Assembly (NCBI RefSeq): GCF_900105905.1
Contig: NZ_FNSV01000005.1
Coordinates: forward strand, 682,001 to 746,000
From: Rhodococcus koreensis
GTDB lineage: Bacteria > Actinomycetota > Actinomycetes > Mycobacteriales > Mycobacteriaceae
Direction of reading: 5' to 3'
Length of the DNA stretch: 64,000 nt
Made by a program: the position numbers and the translations under genes. Shown one piece after another: positions 28,180 through 36,857 of the stretch (positions are counted from its first letter, which is position 1; each line of letters begins with the position of its first letter). The notes beneath the pieces are model-generated. The model was not told the DNA's origin. It saw only the letters and a list, made by a program, of their open reading frames with translations, and did not search any database.

Positions 28180-28980
28180 ATGCGAGATCACCGTTTGCGC
28201 TGCGCCGTGGGACTGATACTCGCGGTCTGTGTGACCGTGGCCGGGTGCAGCGCGGCCGCCGCCGGACCGGAGGGCAGCCGCACGTCTTTCGGTGCCTCCG
28301 AGAGCGTCGGTGAGGGGGCGGTGCGGACGTACACGACCGTGGACGCGAGGGGTGAGCCGACCGGGGTCGGTATCCGGATGTCGGCGACCGCACTGGACGG
28401 ACTGCCCGACACCGGTGAAAAGTTCATGCTCGACCTACCGGAGCAGGCGTCGGCGACGGTGTTCGACCACGTCATGCTGAATTGGAATCCGCACGGACAC
28501 GAACCGGAGATCCTGTTCGGGAAACCGCATTTCGACATGCACTTCTACATGACCGACATGTCCTCGACCATGGGGATCGATCCTGCCGCATCGGATTACG
28601 CGGCCCGGGCCGCACACCTGCCCGACGCCAAGTACATTCCCCGCGATTACATCACCCCGCCCGGGCCGCTGGCCTCCGAGTTAGCGGTGCCGTTCATGGG
28701 TGTGCACTGGATGGACGCGACCGCCGGCATGATCCCCGGGGTCTACGACTTCACCCAGACGTTCATCAACGGGTCCTGGGACGGGAACTACACCTTCATG
28801 GAGCCGATGATGACCCGCGCCTGGCTGCTGACGAAACCGGCGATTCGTGAGTCCGCCAAGCAGCCACAGGCCTACCAGCACACCGCCTACTACCCCACCG
28901 TCTACAGCGTCCGATTCGACTACGCGACAGGCGAATACGACATCTCCCTCGCGGAGATGATCCTGCGCCAAAAATCGTGA
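28180..28980 (+). CDS. lipoprotein, TTHB210/DUF5602-like
   Basis: 266 residues. Lipobox VAGC (Cys about residue 23) after a short hydrophobic signal. The mature part has a beta-rich domain with VFDHVMLNWNPHGHEPEILFGKPHFDMHFYMTD, dense in His and Asp, plus FMGVHWMD and many aromatic residues. The HGHEP, HFDMHFY and GVHWMD clusters suggest metal binding, as in DUF5602/TTHB210-like proteins. Exported and membrane-anchored. It stands first in the row leading to the hemerythrin and ThDP genes. Confidence 0.65.
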   Translation: MRDHRLRCAVGLILAVCVTVAGCSAAAAGPEGSRTSFGASESVGEGAVRTYTTVDARGEPTGVGIRMSATALDGLPDTGEKFMLDLPEQASATVFDHVMLNWNPHGHEPEILFGKPHFDMHFYMTDMSSTMGIDPAASDYAARAAHLPDAKYIPRDYITPPGPLASELAVPFMGVHWMDATAGMIPGVYDFTQTFINGSWDGNYTFMEPMMTRAWLLTKPAIRESAKQPQAYQHTAYYPTVYSVRFDYATGEYDISLAEMILRQKS

Positions 28981-29053
28981 AACACATGCTCGGCCCGACC
29001 CGCCGTGCGTCTGCATACCAACGCACGAACCCACCCACTCAGGAGGTCGCCTC

Positions 29054-29432
29054 ATGAACCCGGGCAACGTGACGCTTTTCGCGACCAATGTTCTCTCGTA
29101 CGAGCTGCTCTCGGGGTTCGGTGGGCTCGAGCGTGCACGGGGTGGTCAAGGTCGCCGGCCGGCGACTCGAGGTCACCGAGGAACTGACGGGTGTCGAGCA
29201 GGGCAAGTGTCTGCGCCGCCGCGGCACCGACAGCCCGATCCCCTACGAGAACGAAACCCGGTTCGCCCCCGTCGGCGGGGGCACCCGTGTCACCTGGCAC
29301 CAGGAGTCCGGGTCCCTCGGTGGGGTGTTCGGCTCCCTCGCCGACACCGTCGTGGCGAAACTGTATGCCCGCGACGTCCGGAGCAATCTCGAGCACGCGA
29401 AGGCACTGCTCGAGGCGGAGGAAACACGATGA
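29054..29432 (+). pseudogene. SRPBCC (polyketide cyclase-like) protein, internally deleted
   Basis: AGGAGG before ATG 29054 and a normal first few codons (NPGNVTLFA). The helix-grip fold then resumes only in its second half and in another frame: VVKVAGRRLEVTEELTG, GTRVTWHQESGSLGGVFGSLADTVVAKLYARDVRSNLEHAKALLE. About 60-70 codons of the N-terminal half are missing, so the product cannot form the cavity. The 3' end overlaps the hemerythrin start (ATGA). Confidence 0.6.
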
Positions 29433-30139
29433 GCACCGACCGAACCGCACCCGTCGACACCCGGATGACGGGGATTCTGCACGACGCGTTGCGCCGCGAC
29501 CTGGACCGGACCCGCACCGCGCTCACCGCGTCGATCCCGCCTGCCAACTCCCAGCGCGTCGCGCTCGCCGATCACCTGATGTGGATGATGGAGTTTCTGC
29601 GCCTCCATCACCGCACCGAGGACGACACGTTGTGGCCGTTGATCCGGCGCCTCAATCCGGACGCCGCGCCGTTGCTCGACCGGATGGACGCCGACCACGC
29701 CAGCATCTCCCCCGGGATCGACCGCCTCCGCGCCGCCGCCGAGGCCTACCGCACCGACGGCTCCGCCCACGCCCGGGACGCCGTGATCACGGCGCTCGAC
29801 GGGCTGGAGGCGCCCCTGCTGCCGCACCTGCGCCGCGAGGAGGACGAGACGATGCCGGTCGTGGCCCGCACCATCACCGTCGGGCAATGGGAGGACTGGG
29901 GACACGACATCATGAAGGACAGACCCAAGCTGGAGTTGGCGCGGGAGGCGCCCTGGGTCCTCGACGGCCTGGACGATGACCGGTATCGGGTGGTCACCGG
30001 TGCGCTGCCCGCGGTGCCGCGATTCCTCCTGCTGCACGCGCTCGCCGGACGGTATCGGCGGGCAAGTGCCACCCGCTGGGGCGGCAAGGTCGAGGTGACA
30101 CCCCGCCGCTCGCGCCGCCATGAACGCCGTCCGGCCTGA
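29429..30139 (+). CDS. hemerythrin HHE-domain protein
   Basis: 236 residues. The first 150 form the four-helix HHE cation-binding domain: HLMWMMEFLRLHHRTEDDTLWPLI, MDADHASI and LPHLRREEDETMP supply the His and Glu ligands of a di-iron site. The C-terminal 80 residues are basic. Such proteins bind oxygen, nitric oxide or iron, or act in redox stress. Coupled to the preceding reading frame by ATGA and about 35 bp upstream of the ThDP enzyme, so probably in one operon with it. Confidence 0.8.
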   Translation: MSTDRTAPVDTRMTGILHDALRRDLDRTRTALTASIPPANSQRVALADHLMWMMEFLRLHHRTEDDTLWPLIRRLNPDAAPLLDRMDADHASISPGIDRLRAAAEAYRTDGSAHARDAVITALDGLEAPLLPHLRREEDETMPVVARTITVGQWEDWGHDIMKDRPKLELAREAPWVLDGLDDDRYRVVTGALPAVPRFLLLHALAGRYRRASATRWGGKVEVTPRRSRRHERRPA

Positions 30140-30173
30140 CCGACGCGGTTGTCACAGAGTTCGGGAGGACATC

Positions 30174-31928
30174 ATGGGGACCGGAACCCCACACACGGTG
30201 AAGCGCGCCCGGCGGGTCGTCGACGCCGTGGTTGACGGGGTCGCCGACCTGGGGGTGCACCATATCTTCGGGGTGGACGGGGCCAACATCGAAGACCTCT
30301 ACGACGCACTGTTCACCACTGCCCGCGCCGTTCGGGGGGTGGTGGCCAAGCACGAGTTCGGGGCAGCCACCATGGCCGACGGCTACGCCCGGACCGCAGG
30401 CGGGCTCGGGGTGGTGGCCGCGACCTCCGGCGGCGGGGCGATGAACCTGGTGGCCGGGCTCGCCGAGTCCTACACCTCGAAGGTGCCGGTGCTGGCCCTG
30501 ATCGGGCAACCACCCACCACCCTCGAGGGCACCGGCGCCTTCCAGGACACGAGCGGCAAGGCCGGCTCGATCCACGCGGTCCGGCTTTTCACCGAAGTCT
30601 CCCGCTACTGCGCCCGCATCGAGCGACCCGACGACCTCGCCGCCCACCTCGAGCGAGCGGTCGCCGCGGCGTGGTCCGGTGGGTCCGCGGTGTTGTTGCT
30701 GCCCAAGGACATCCAACAAGCCACCGTCGACGACGCTTTCACGTTCCGCCCACCGCCCCGCCGATCCGGCCAGGACCCGGACGGGCTGACGCGGATCCGG
30801 GACATGCTCGCCGCGGCGCGGCATACCGGGAAGATCGTGCTCGTCGCCGGCGACCAGGTGGCCCGGGACGACGCCCGGGACCAGTTACGTGCCCTCGCCG
30901 CCGCGGTGGACGCGGCCGTCGGGGTGGCGCCGGACGCCAAGGACGTCTACCCGGCCGACCAGCCCGGGTTCTGCGGTGTCACCGGGACCATGGGACACAC
31001 CGATCTGATCGAGGCCGTGCGGCACAGCGCGTTGTGCCTGCTGATCGGCACCCGGCTTCCCGCCACGGCCCGCGCCGGCCTGGACACCGCCGTGGCCGCG
31101 GTCCCGGTCGCCAGTGTCGGCGTCGAACCACCATATGTGCCCGCGGTGCACGCGACCAGCCTCGACCTGCGGCAGACGTTGGCCGAGTTCGTCGACCAGT
31201 TCTCCTCGGGCAGCCGACGGCCGGATCCGGTAAAGCACAGTGCATTGACCGCGCTGGAGGTACCGGAGAATTCCGGCCTCGGCCTCCGGTACCGCGAGGC
31301 AGTCGAGGCGATCGCCGCGATGATGCCCGCCGGATCCGACGTCTTCGCCGACGCCGGCAACACCGGCGCCGCGGTGGTGCACCACCTGCCGGTGTCTCGC
31401 GGGGGTCGGTTCGTCGTTGCGCTCGGTATGGGCGGGATGGGCTACAGCTTCGGCGCCGCGATCGGCGCCGCATTTGCCCGCGGCAGCCAAGCCCATGGGG
31501 ACGTCTCAGCGCCCGGGCGGCGGACGTTCGTCATCGCCGGCGACGGCGCCTTTTACATGCACGGCATGGAAATTCACACTGCGATCGAGTATCAGCTGCC
31601 GGTGACGTTCGTGGTGTTCAACAACAACGCGCACGCCATGTGCCTGACCCGCGAGCAACTGTTCTACTTCGGCCGCTACAGCTTCAACCGGTTCCGCCCC
31701 TCTTCGCTCGCCGAGGGCATCGGCGTCATGTTTCCGTCGCTGCCGGCACACCCGGCCCGCACCCTCGACCAGCTCTTCGACGCCCTCGAAGCCGCCACCA
31801 CCACGAGCGGCCCATCATTCATCGCCGTGGACTGCGACCCCGACGAATTTCCGCCATTTCTACCGTTTCTCACCCAACCAGCAATCGAGGACAGCCATCG
31901 TGACCGCCCCGCTTCCCGCCCTCAGTGA
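30174..31928 (+). CDS. thiamine diphosphate-dependent decarboxylase/carboligase
   Basis: 584 residues from ATG 30174 (GGGAGG upstream). Acetolactate synthase/benzoylformate decarboxylase fold: an N-terminal PYR domain with the activating Glu61 in VVAKHEFGAATMADGYAR, a central domain, and a C-terminal PP domain with GDGAFYMHG...VVFNNN, the GDG-x~26-NN motif that binds Mg-ThDP. The substrate is not predictable. In this context it may make an acyloin or aldehyde used by the SRPBCC and KASIII-like proteins encoded next. The 3' end overlaps the next gene by 29 bases. Confidence 0.8.
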   Translation: MGTGTPHTVKRARRVVDAVVDGVADLGVHHIFGVDGANIEDLYDALFTTARAVRGVVAKHEFGAATMADGYARTAGGLGVVAATSGGGAMNLVAGLAESYTSKVPVLALIGQPPTTLEGTGAFQDTSGKAGSIHAVRLFTEVSRYCARIERPDDLAAHLERAVAAAWSGGSAVLLLPKDIQQATVDDAFTFRPPPRRSGQDPDGLTRIRDMLAAARHTGKIVLVAGDQVARDDARDQLRALAAAVDAAVGVAPDAKDVYPADQPGFCGVTGTMGHTDLIEAVRHSALCLLIGTRLPATARAGLDTAVAAVPVASVGVEPPYVPAVHATSLDLRQTLAEFVDQFSSGSRRPDPVKHSALTALEVPENSGLGLRYREAVEAIAAMMPAGSDVFADAGNTGAAVVHHLPVSRGGRFVVALGMGGMGYSFGAAIGAAFARGSQAHGDVSAPGRRTFVIAGDGAFYMHGMEIHTAIEYQLPVTFVVFNNNAHAMCLTREQLFYFGRYSFNRFRPSSLAEGIGVMFPSLPAHPARTLDQLFDALEAATTTSGPSFIAVDCDPDEFPPFLPFLTQPAIEDSHRDRPASRPQ

Positions 31929-32556
31929 CATCCCGGGCGGCGTGATCCCCGGCGTGCTGCGGATCGAGACCTCCGACCGGGAGGCGACCACGCCGATCAT
32001 CCTGGACATGCTCCGGTCGGTGTACCCGCATCAGCAGGTCTTCGGTGAGTACTGCACCGTGAACGGCTACATCGCCGCCCCACCCCGCGCGGTGTACGAC
32101 TACCTGGCCGACCCCCGCAGTTTGGAGGAGTGGACCTACAGCCTCCGTGGATTTGGCCCGACCGAACAGCCCGGCTTGTGGTCGGCCCACGACCGCCTCG
32201 GATCCGACACCACCATCTACACCCGCACCGTCACGAACGCCGAGGCGATGACGGTCGACTACCACTGCGCCTGGGATCAGCCCGGTCATCTGTGGATGAT
32301 CTATCTGATGCGGGTGGTGAACGCGCAGACGGTGTTCGACAAGCCGGGGACGGTGGTGCTGTGGACCAACTGCCACCACCCGTTCTACGTCCACAACCCC
32401 TACCCGGACACCGCGCCCCCGGACCGGAAGGTCTGGGTCGGGGACCTCTGGGACATGTTCGCCGCCGGCCACCGACTGGAGCTGACCAACCTCACCGCCC
32501 TGTGCGAATATCGGGCCCGCCACGGCCTGCCGATCACACCCGCCTGGATGAGATGA
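31900..32556 (+). CDS. SRPBCC-family protein
   Basis: 218 residues from GTG 31900. Helix-grip fold: VNGYIAAPPRAVYDYLADPRSLEEWTYSLRGF at the N side, then strands and the long C-terminal helix. Such proteins bind hydrophobic ligands in a cavity and act as cyclases, aromatases or carriers. It overlaps the ThDP gene and lies four bases before the KASIII-like gene, so it is firmly in the operon. Confidence 0.7.
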   Translation: MTAPLPALSDIPGGVIPGVLRIETSDREATTPIILDMLRSVYPHQQVFGEYCTVNGYIAAPPRAVYDYLADPRSLEEWTYSLRGFGPTEQPGLWSAHDRLGSDTTIYTRTVTNAEAMTVDYHCAWDQPGHLWMIYLMRVVNAQTVFDKPGTVVLWTNCHHPFYVHNPYPDTAPPDRKVWVGDLWDMFAAGHRLELTNLTALCEYRARHGLPITPAWMR

Positions 32557-32560
32557 GGCC

Positions 32561-33610
32561 ATGGACATCACACCGACGCCCCCGGTGAGCCTGATCGACG
32601 TCGCCAGCTACCTCCCCGGCGATCCGATAGGCACCGACTACTTCGCCCGGTACGCCCGCTCGGACCGGATGGCGCAGAATGTCATGTTCCGGGCCCCCAC
32701 CTGCCGTCACCACATCGGCGCGGGCGAGTCGGCCGTCGACATGGCCGAACGCGCCCTCACCCCGCTGATCGACCGCCACGGTACCGCCACCATCGCAGGC
32801 GTCGACATCCTGATTACCCACACCCAACTCCCCGATCTACCCGTGCTCGGTTGTGGCGCCGACCTGGCCCGCCGAATGCGCATGAGCCCGCAGTGCATCC
32901 TCGACGTGCACAACGGGGGCTGCGCCGCGTTCATTCACATGCTCGATCTCGCCCGAGTGATCCTGTCGACCAACGGCTCTGCACGAACGGCGTTGATCGT
33001 GACGGTGCAGAACAGCGCCGGCCAGGTCTTCACCCAACCCGACGTCCGCCCGCTCGCGCAGGCGGCGGTGCCCGGCGACGGCTGCGGAGTCGGGCTACTG
33101 TGCAAGTCGGACCGGGCCCAGATCCTCGACATCGAGTGCCGCCATCGCCCCGAGTTCGCCGGGGACATGACCGCCGCGATCGACCCACCCCGCAGGTATT
33201 GGGAACCCGGCACCGGGCAACTGCGGATTGCGTTCACCGAATCGAAGATCACCACCGTATTCGCGCGCGGCAACCGACTCGTCCCCGAGGTGGCGCACGC
33301 GGTGTGCGATCACATCGGCGTGACATCCACGGCGGTCGACACGTTCGTCACCAATCAACCGAATCGGCTGTTCCTTCGGAACTGGCGCGAGGCACTGGAA
33401 CTCACTCCGGCGCAGCATCCGGACACGTTCGACGACTGCGGAAACCTGTTCGGGGCGGCGATCCCGGTCACCCTCGACATCGAGAACCGGGCCGGCCGGA
33501 TCCGCAACGGGTCGCTGGTGTTGCTGGCCGGCTTCGCGCACGCCGGCGACTTCGCCGCCGCCGCCGCGATCCGGTGGGGCGCACAACCACCACCGCCAGG
33601 GCGCACATAG
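32561..33610 (+). CDS. 3-oxoacyl-ACP synthase III-like protein
   Basis: 349 residues, thiolase fold. The nucleophile is Cys121 in VHNGGCAAF. AAVPGDGCGVGLL matches the ALPGDAAAAGLL type glycine loop. In the second half the usual catalytic His (IPHQAN in FabH) is replaced by Asn (VTNQPN), while the following Asn is kept (CGNLFGA). The Cys-Asn-Asn set suggests altered chemistry, such as acyl transfer rather than decarboxylative condensation. A decayed second copy lies at 36320-36780. Confidence 0.75.
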   Translation: MDITPTPPVSLIDVASYLPGDPIGTDYFARYARSDRMAQNVMFRAPTCRHHIGAGESAVDMAERALTPLIDRHGTATIAGVDILITHTQLPDLPVLGCGADLARRMRMSPQCILDVHNGGCAAFIHMLDLARVILSTNGSARTALIVTVQNSAGQVFTQPDVRPLAQAAVPGDGCGVGLLCKSDRAQILDIECRHRPEFAGDMTAAIDPPRRYWEPGTGQLRIAFTESKITTVFARGNRLVPEVAHAVCDHIGVTSTAVDTFVTNQPNRLFLRNWREALELTPAQHPDTFDDCGNLFGAAIPVTLDIENRAGRIRNGSLVLLAGFAHAGDFAAAAAIRWGAQPPPPGRT

Positions 33611-33617
33611 GATTCCC

Positions 33618-33770
33618 TCACCCGCGGCTGCCGATGAGCGTCGACAGCCGGTCGGCCGCCGCCGATGCCGCGTGTGTGGCCCGCAGCTGGGCGCCGAGCG
33701 TGGCGGCCGCGTCCCGGTCGTCGTCGGCGGACGGGACTTCGTCCAGTGCCCCGCGAATCCGTTCGGGGGA
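33618..33770 (-). pseudogene. glycosyltransferase C-terminal remnant
   Basis: The minus strand encodes ERIRGALDEVPSADDDRDAAATLGAQL and RATHAASAAADRLSTLIG before a TGA at 33618. It matches the C terminus of the intact glycosyltransferase at 36858-37961 (IRDALDELLQ...AAATLGARIRATDGASAAVDELLALI). Everything upstream is gone. It sits directly after the KASIII-like gene, just as the intact GT follows the decayed KASIII copy. Confidence 0.7.
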
Positions 33771-33784
33771 CGAGCGTTTCGAGA

Positions 33785-34136
33785 TGACCCTACGTAGGGC
33801 AACGCCTCACGGATCTCACCCTCGATGCTGTCGCGGATCGTCTGGACCCGGCCCGAGTGCGGGCCAGGCTGCCGTAGGTGTTTGCATACGGCCCGGGCCA
33901 CTCCTGCTCGGCGACAACCCCCACCACACGCCCGGCCGGATCGTCGACATCGGCCATGTCGCCGACGTGAGCATCAATGTCGCCGGATTCACCATCGCGA
34001 TACCGCCACGGTCGAAGGGAATTCGGGCCCGAATCCCGTCGAGAACCGCACGGCGGAACTCCGACGTGTTCCCGGTCCCGCCGGCGGCGTCACGCACACA
34101 CGCCACCAGGTCCTCGGCCTTCCGCGCCGCCGTCAT
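33785..34136 (-). pseudogene. LuxR-family regulator N-terminal remnant
   Basis: From ATG 34136: TAARKAEDLVACVRDAAGGTGNTSEFRRAVLDGIRARIPFD...GGIAMVNPATL, parallel to the first 60 residues of the intact LuxR regulator at 38539-39687. A frame change follows, then VQTIRDSIEGEIREALPYV in another frame, also matching. No HTH remains. The second half of a duplicated block. Confidence 0.7.
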
Positions 34137-34446
34137 GACTCCAGTCTGTGCTGGTCGCCGCGGTACCCGATACCCCCAACCGTGGGGTACGCAGGTGCAT
34201 GACCGCCGCGGAATCGATCCCCCACCGCCCCGACGTCGAACGCCAGCGCCGCGTCGGCACTGCGGGCAGGAACAGCTCCGACGCATCCACCGGCATACCG
34301 AGACGAGGCTGCACGCATGGCATAGCACAGTATCGACAACGATACCGACCCGTCATCGACACGGTCGCCCCGGTCAACGCGGTCCTCCATTCGGATTGGT
34401 GGCCTCCGGACCCCGGAATTGGGTGCTCCTGCTCGGGAGTGCGACA
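34137..34446. other. intergenic region, no gene seen
   Basis: About 310 bases between the LuxR remnant and the hydrolase stop. It contains short frames only and would hold the promoter of the former LuxR gene. Confidence 0.3.
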
Positions 34447-35403
34447 TCAGGCGACATGCGCTGCGGCGGTACCGGCCGCGGACACCCGGGTCATGAGGCG
34501 AGCGATCGCATCGGCGACCGGGGTGGGTTGCTCGAGGATCACCGAGTGGCCGGCGCCGTCGACGCAGACGAAATCGCAGTTCTCGAGGTGTGCGGCGATC
34601 GCCACCGCATGGGTCGGTGGTATCACCAGGTCCGCCGAGCCACACAGCACCAGCGTGGGAACCGCCGAGAGGGCGGGCACGGTCCGGGACTCGTCGTGGG
34701 TCAGGATGGAGTTCAAGAAGCCGGTCATCGTCACGATCGGGGTCCGGTCGTGCATCGCGATCGCCTGTGCGAGTACCCGGTGGCTGACCGTTCGGTTGCC
34801 GAATTCGACCCCACCGATGACCGGTGCGAACACCCTGCAGCCGAGCCGCTTCACCTGCTCCAGGGACGTCGGTGCGCGGCCCACCGCGGCCTGGAACCAG
34901 GACAGCACGGGGTTGCGTAGCAGTCGGCCGAGCCCGGCATCGGCCAGACCGCTCGCGGTGGTCGCGATCAACCCGACCCCGACGATGCGGGTGCCGATCT
35001 CGTCCGGATGCGCTCTGGCATAGGTCAGCACTGTCATCCCACCCATGGAGTGACCAATCAGGACGACGGGTCCGGTGGGGGCGACGGCGCGCAGCACAAT
35101 GTGAAGGTCGCGGGCCAACTGCTCGAGAGTGTAGGTCTGGGCCGGCGCTTCGGCGGAGTCTCCGTGTCCGCGGTGGTCGTAGCAGACGATCCGCACGTCG
35201 GCGTTACGCCGCATCAAGTCGCCGCTTACTGGGGACCAGGATTCGGTGCCCAGGCAATGGCCGTGCAGCAAGACAACGGTTACCGGGGCGTCCGTGGGAC
35301 CGCACTCGCGAACGGCAAGTGAAACACCATCCTCAGCCCAGACCGTGAGTTTACGTTCGGCCAGCCCCGGGGTGCCGGTCAGCCATCGAACTGCGCCGTT
35401 CAT
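34447..35403 (-). CDS. alpha/beta hydrolase
   Basis: 318 residues from ATG 35403, chosen for GGAG at good spacing; in-frame ATGs at 35430 and 35508 exist, the last overlapping the upstream stop. VTVVLLHGHCLG gives the oxyanion strand, GHSMGGMT the nucleophile serine, LVLCGSADLVIPP the acid and GAGHSVILEQP the His. An esterase, epoxide hydrolase or lactonase is possible. A cap domain follows the serine. It lies between the two copies of the duplicated block and may process the product of the cluster. Confidence 0.75.
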   Translation of the reverse strand: MNGAVRWLTGTPGLAERKLTVWAEDGVSLAVRECGPTDAPVTVVLLHGHCLGTESWSPVSGDLMRRNADVRIVCYDHRGHGDSAEAPAQTYTLEQLARDLHIVLRAVAPTGPVVLIGHSMGGMTVLTYARAHPDEIGTRIVGVGLIATTASGLADAGLGRLLRNPVLSWFQAAVGRAPTSLEQVKRLGCRVFAPVIGGVEFGNRTVSHRVLAQAIAMHDRTPIVTMTGFLNSILTHDESRTVPALSAVPTLVLCGSADLVIPPTHAVAIAAHLENCDFVCVDGAGHSVILEQPTPVADAIARLMTRVSAAGTAAAHVA

Positions 35404-35500
35404 ACCGGACTCCGCCAGTTGAGGGACCATACCGTTGGAGTAGAGGTCGACCGGACTGCACCAGACTCTGGCTGGTTCACGAGTGAAATATGATCGGTCA

Positions 35501-35977
35501 CTATCCATTGCGGGCGCCGCCCCTCTGCCCCCACCCCGGAGTTCCTCCGAGCCTACGTCCTGATGGTCGCACCACACGTTCCGCTCGGAATCCGGCCGAC
35601 GGCACACCACAGTGATCGATCGCGCCCGAGCTGACATGAGCATCGATCATCCGCTGCTCACCGAGTTGCGCTGCGCGCGGCGCCACCGAGCGTCCGACGG
35701 CGGCATCGAGCACCGCGCGAACTGTCGGCTGTTCAGAACTCAGTTCTTCCCAGGAGGTTTGGGGCGGATCACCGTGCTCGATCGCCTGATCGAGCTTCGC
35801 GGCGAGGTGGGTGGTCCAACGATGGTGCAGCGCCAGCAACACGCCGTCCGCTCCACCGGACAACCGATCGACATCGGGAAGGCCGTCGAGCAGCAGCGGC
35901 CCTGCCGGGTCGATCCGAGCTCGAGCGACCACTGTATCGAGAATGGCTTTGCGTGCATGACAATCCGTCCAACCCAT
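35501..35977 (-). CDS. conserved hypothetical protein
   Basis: 158 residues from ATG 35977 (GGAGG eight bases upstream). ARKAILDTVVARARIDPAGPLLLDGLPDVDRL...LLALHHRWTTHLAAKLDQAIEHG...SWEELSSEQPTVRAVLDAAVG is a helical pattern I have seen in short actinobacterial proteins of unknown function. The C-terminal 30 residues are poorly conserved-looking. The stop may be coupled to the hydrolase gene. Confidence 0.6.
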   Translation of the reverse strand: MGWTDCHARKAILDTVVARARIDPAGPLLLDGLPDVDRLSGGADGVLLALHHRWTTHLAAKLDQAIEHGDPPQTSWEELSSEQPTVRAVLDAAVGRSVAPRAAQLGEQRMIDAHVSSGAIDHCGVPSAGFRAERVVRPSGRRLGGTPGWGQRGGARNG

Positions 35978-36319
35978 CAAACTCGCCTCCATGTGTCGCG
36001 TCCACGCCGCTGACGCACCCGGCCGACTCGGCCTCGCCCAGGGCCAGGGCCCAGGGCCGCGATACTGTGTCCTCCAGGGCAAAGAAGTGGGAGTGCTTTC
36101 AACACCAAGTGTGGGTCTGCAGGCGGCGGATATACCATCCCCCATGCGGGGGGTTAGACGATCTCGACCAAGACATATCGCGTGCAGATCGTCATGAGGG
36201 CATGTCCCTGTTTCACGGGGCCGACTGCAACAGTCGTGACTGGGGCAGCACAGAATTCGCGCACTCGAATCTGAATCAGCCTCGGACACAGTGGGACCGC
36301 GCCACCGCACCTACCCGCT
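35978..36319. other. intergenic region, no gene seen
   Basis: About 340 bases. It contains the likely promoter of the 35977 gene and leads into the KASIII pseudogene. No supported coding sequence. Confidence 0.3.
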
Positions 36320-36780
36320 CCGACCGCCGCGATCGACCCACCCCGCAAGCACTGGATACCCGGAACCGGCGGCCAATTGCGGACCGCGTTCACCGAATCC
36401 ACAATCTCGCCACCGTCTTCGCGCACGGCAACCGACACGTCCCCGAGGTCGCCCTCGCGGTGTGCGCTCATCCGCGTGAGATCCACCGAGCCCACGATCG
36501 ACAGCGTGCGACGCACGTCGACACCTTCATCTTCGTCACCAGCCCCATCGGCTGTTCTGCGGAAGTGTGCCTCCGGAGCTGACTCCGGCACACCATCCGG
36601 ATACCTTCGACCCTGCGAACCTGTTCGGGGCGACCACCGGGCCCCTCGACACCGAGAACCGGACCGACCGGATCCCCAACAGACGCCAGTGTTCCCCGCC
36701 GGTCTTTCGCACACGCCGGCGACTTCACCGCCCGCCGCGGACATCGGTGGTGTGCGGCGCCGACCACCGACGTCGAATCA
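36320..36780 (+). pseudogene. decayed second copy of the KASIII-like gene
   Basis: DNA from ACCGCCGCGATCGACCCACC onwards follows the 3' third of 32561-33610 closely: the DPPR, AFTES, VFA-GN-VPEVA-AVC, VDTF, TPA-HPDTFD, GNLFGA and LD-ENR segments are all recognisable. It is broken by small deletions and several frame changes, and the 5' two thirds including the Cys are absent. It is followed by the intact glycosyltransferase, as copy A is followed by the GT remnant. Confidence 0.8.
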
Positions 36781-36857
36781 GGGCGCGCTCCGGCCGGGTG
36801 AGGATGGTGCCGGGCGTCCCCGGCCATCCGTCCGCGGCCGTGCCGGGACACCGGTGA

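Noticed and set aside
32851..34920. A very long plus-strand open frame (about 690 codons) across the KASIII gene and beyond
   Set aside because: It is the +1 shadow of the KASIII-like gene followed by antisense of the GT/LuxR remnants; composition is Arg/Pro-rich with no domain, a normal effect of high GC.
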